From Candidatus Zixiibacteriota bacterium (GTDB lineage Bacteria > Zixibacteria > MSB-5A5 > GN15 > FEB-12), in assembly GCA_028289585.1 (NCBI GenBank), contig JANQPI010000026.1:310001-374000 (forward strand): 64,000 nucleotides of DNA, read 5' to 3'. The position numbers were made by a program, and so were the translations under genes. The notes beneath the pieces are model-generated. The model made no database searches, was not told the DNA's origin, and saw only the letters and a program-made list of their open reading frames with translations. How positions within the stretch are numbered: position 1 is the stretch's first letter; each line of letters begins with the position of its first letter. This document shows positions 62,042 to 64,000 of this stretch, piece by piece.

Positions 62042-63031
62042 ATGCCACTATTGAATGCCAAACAGATGCTCGAATACACCGAGCCGATTGTCGATGATCT
62101 TCGCGCGTTTGAAACGCGGTTAGCCGACAATCTTCGCGGAGACTCTCCGCTGATCTCCTCGGTTGCGCGCCATCTGCTCACCACCAAGGGGAAACGGATT
62201 CGCCCAGCTTTTCTGTTCTTAACTTCTCGTGCCTCGGATACCTTCACCGAGCATACGGTCGATGCGTCACTCGCCATCGAGTTGATTCATACCGCCACGC
62301 TCCTCCATGATGACGTCATCGACGAATCTGATCTGCGGCGCGGGCAAACCACGGTAAATGCCAAGTGGAACAATCTCGTTTCGGTGTTGATGGGTGATTA
62401 CCTGTTTGCGAAGGCATTCCGCATCATGGTTGGTACCGATTCGATGGCGTTAATCGACTCGATCAGCCGGGCGACCGAGCGGGTTTCCGTTGGCGAACTG
62501 CGTCAGATCGAGGAGTCCGCGAATTACGAACTGACCGAGGACGCGTACCTTGAGATTATCGGTGACAAGACCGCGTCGCTCTTTGCGGTTGCCTGCGAGG
62601 CGGGCCCGATTCTCGCCCGAATGGCACCGAATGACCGGCGTCGGTTGGCCGATTTCGGTGAGAAAATCGGCATTTCGTTCCAGATTGTGGATGATCTCCT
62701 CGATTTCATTGGCGAGCCCGAAGCGACGGGCAAAGAACTTGGCAATGACGTTATCAGTGGCAAGGTGACCCTGCCGCTCATTCATTCGTTGGCCAAGGTC
62801 AGTGAGGCCTCGGGGCGAGAGATGGTTGGCCTGCTTCGTAACGAAGATGCCGATAACGCCTTCCCAACGATCCTCCGGTTTGTTACCGAGCAGGGCGGCA
62901 TCGATTACGCCTACCGTCGGGCGGAAGAGTTGGCGGCTGAGGCCCTGACGTCGCTTGGCGCGATTGGTGATTCGACCTACGCCGCCTGCCTCCGCGAGTT
63001 GGTGAGCTACACTACCAATCGAACCGTCTGA
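62042..63031 (+). CDS. Long-chain polyprenyl diphosphate synthase
   Basis: A 329-residue trans-isoprenyl diphosphate synthase, likely octaprenyl or a similar length for quinone side chains. First Asp-rich motif LLHDDVIDESDLRRG near residue 85; the second is ISFQIVDDLLDFIGE near residue 215. The TTKGKRIRP block for IPP binding and GNDVISGKVTLPLIHS near residue 235 are normal. The chain-length-determining residues are not decisive by eye. Starts are ATG at 62042 or GTG at 62039. The absence of small residues before the first motif cannot be judged without alignment. Confidence 0.94.
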   Translation: MPLLNAKQMLEYTEPIVDDLRAFETRLADNLRGDSPLISSVARHLLTTKGKRIRPAFLFLTSRASDTFTEHTVDASLAIELIHTATLLHDDVIDESDLRRGQTTVNAKWNNLVSVLMGDYLFAKAFRIMVGTDSMALIDSISRATERVSVGELRQIEESANYELTEDAYLEIIGDKTASLFAVACEAGPILARMAPNDRRRLADFGEKIGISFQIVDDLLDFIGEPEATGKELGNDVISGKVTLPLIHSLAKVSEASGREMVGLLRNEDADNAFPTILRFVTEQGGIDYAYRRAEELAAEALTSLGAIGDSTYAACLRELVSYTTNRTV

Positions 63032-63038
63032 TATTTTC

Positions 63039-63068
63039 CCGACATACTCCGGGCTCCTGTCGTATAAT
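63039..63068 (+). promoter_or_regulatory. Putative promoter of the final gene
   Basis: CCGACA at 63039-63044 and a perfect TATAAT at 63063-63068 with an 18-base spacer. The start codon GTG at 63077 is only 8 bases after the -10, and no ribosome-binding site is visible, so transcription likely starts at or next to it. Confidence 0.55.
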
Positions 63069-63076
63069 CTCCCGTC

Positions 63077-64000
63077 GTGTTTGGTTTGTCCGAAATATCG
63101 TTCGATGTTCTGACATCAACCCCCGTGATCATTGTTGCGGTCCTGCTCGTGCTGGCGGTCTGGACCTTTGTTACTTATCGGCAGACAACCCCGCCGATCG
63201 GTACCGGCGCACGGATCGGTCTTGGCACCCTCCGTTTGATTGCGATATCAGCATTAGTATTGGCACTCCTCGAGCCAGTGCTGGGCTTTTCACGAGCGTT
63301 TACCCGCACGCTTGGCATTACGGTCCTCGTTGATCGCTCCGCGTCGATGGACCGGGACGAGGCTGGAAAGACGCGTCAGGCGCGGGTCGATTCTTTACTC
63401 TCGAGTTCAACGCTTGATGAGCTGCGACGAACGGCCACTGTCGAGGTGGTTGAGTTTGCTGACCGTCTGGCGTCTGACGGCGCTGATCTGAGACCCGATC
63501 AGACAGCCCTTGGTGACGCACTCGCGGCGCGGGGAGCGGAGGAAACCGGAGCGTCAGTCGATTACTGGATCTTGCTATCCGACGGCAATAGCAACGCGGG
63601 CCGAGAGCCGTCGGAGGCTGCGGCTTCGCTGACTACACCAATCCTGGCTGTAGACGTCGCTCGGGAGTCGAGCTCGTTTGATATCGCGATTGACGATGTC
63701 GACTTCAATCCCATTGCGTTTGTCGGACAACCCACGGAGATGCGCGTTCGACTGCGTTGGCAGGGGGCTGGCGAGCCGCTGAATCTGGTGACGACCTTGC
63801 GAGCGGGAAGTCGAGATCTCGCTTCGGAACGGCTGCGCGTAGATCAGGAAACCGGCCTCGCCGATCTGACGCTTCGATACACGCCGACGGAGCCGGGGCA
63901 GCTGCTTCTGGACCTGGCCGTGCCGCCTCCACCTTCGGAGGAGCTGACCCTCAACAATCGTCGCTCACTTGCCGTCCGCGTTCTCAAGAGCAAACTCAAT
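63077..64000 (+). CDS. Membrane protein with von Willebrand factor A-like domain, N-terminal part
   Basis: The gene is open to the right edge; 308 codons are present. Two N-terminal hydrophobic helices (VIIVAVLLVLAVWTFVTY and LRLIAISALVLALLEPVLG) are followed by ITVLVDRSASMDRDE, matching the DxSxS MIDAS metal site of von Willebrand A domains, then YWILLSDGNSNAGREPSE. A beta-rich segment follows (FVGQPTEMRVRLRWQG), like the Ig-type domain of large membrane proteins in which a glutamine-amidotransferase-like region comes next. The layout resembles BatA-type or DUF1355-like envelope proteins. The role is unknown. The GTG start directly follows a TATAAT box. Confidence 0.75.
   Translation, partial: MFGLSEISFDVLTSTPVIIVAVLLVLAVWTFVTYRQTTPPIGTGARIGLGTLRLIAISALVLALLEPVLGFSRAFTRTLGITVLVDRSASMDRDEAGKTRQARVDSLLSSSTLDELRRTATVEVVEFADRLASDGADLRPDQTALGDALAARGAEETGASVDYWILLSDGNSNAGREPSEAAASLTTPILAVDVARESSSFDIAIDDVDFNPIAFVGQPTEMRVRLRWQGAGEPLNLVTTLRAGSRDLASERLRVDQETGLADLTLRYTPTEPGQLLLDLAVPPPPSEELTLNNRRSLAVRVLKSKLN

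Noticed and set aside
1-64000. CRISPR arrays, insertion sequences, prophage or integrative elements
   Set aside because: No regular spaced repeats, transposase or integrase signatures were found on either strand.

Overview
This 64 kb window is chromosomal DNA, roughly 57% G+C by eye, from a Gram-negative bacterium. The gene content points to the FCB side of the tree, with candidate phylum Zixibacteria or a relative as my best guess. That placement is an inference from several things: an LpxC-FabZ fusion inside a compact lipid A operon, a FlgD-like C-terminal sorting domain on a large secreted protein, DUF4097 and beta-barrel envelope proteins, type IV pilins next to an NtrC-type regulator, and tight ATGA/GTGA/TAATG gene overlaps. 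I see no insertion sequence, prophage, integrase or CRISPR array. Almost every base is in a gene.

Layout. Bases 1-5.4 kb carry membrane and housekeeping genes: a CorC-like end, a VTT membrane protein, a CDF metal exporter, an RlmD-type rRNA methyltransferase and a DUF885 protein. At 5.5-7.7 kb a HIT protein overlaps the most unusual gene of the window, a tandem helix-turn-helix region fused to an aconitase-fold domain that has lost Fe-S ligands. Minus-strand purL, lpxH and a small unknown gene lie opposite tilS-hpt-ftsH. Next come an unknown secreted protein, folP, a CdaA-type diadenylate cyclase, tRNA-Ile(CAU) and tRNA-Val(CAC), a coiled-coil zinc-ribbon protein, guaB and the RNase P RNA.

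Bases 21-33.6 kb form a long plus-strand run, recJ-meaB-methylmalonyl-CoA mutase large subunit-beta-propeller-mutase B12 subunit-acyl-CoA dehydrogenase-MBL hydrolase-carboxyltransferase-biotin carboxylase-biotin carrier-lipoprotein-epimerase. It encodes a nearly complete route from propionyl-CoA to succinyl-CoA with the mutase chaperone. Bases 33.5-36.7 kb hold envelope proteins, a 49-residue membrane protein and a URO-D-family enzyme. Bases 36.8-39.8 kb hold an NtrC-family activator and two tandem type IV pilin genes, each preceded by a good sigma-54 promoter and followed by a strong terminator. Then come a secreted protein with twelve G-x-D-x-Y repeats, a HEAT-repeat protein, a YprB-like exonuclease, an HDOD protein, a DUF4097 protein, a 909-residue sorted surface protein, a CPBP protease and a 63-residue membrane protein.

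From 51.3 kb, two small DNA-binding proteins precede the lipid A/Kdo run lpxC-fabZ, lpxA, Gfo/Idh oxidoreductase, lpxB, waaA, lpxK, which continues through nadB and guaA. A polyprenyl diphosphate synthase and a truncated von Willebrand-type membrane protein close the window. Several genes (HIT, tilS, guaB, the last gene) have a -10 hexamer only 6-8 bases before the start codon and no ribosome-binding site, which suggests leaderless transcripts.
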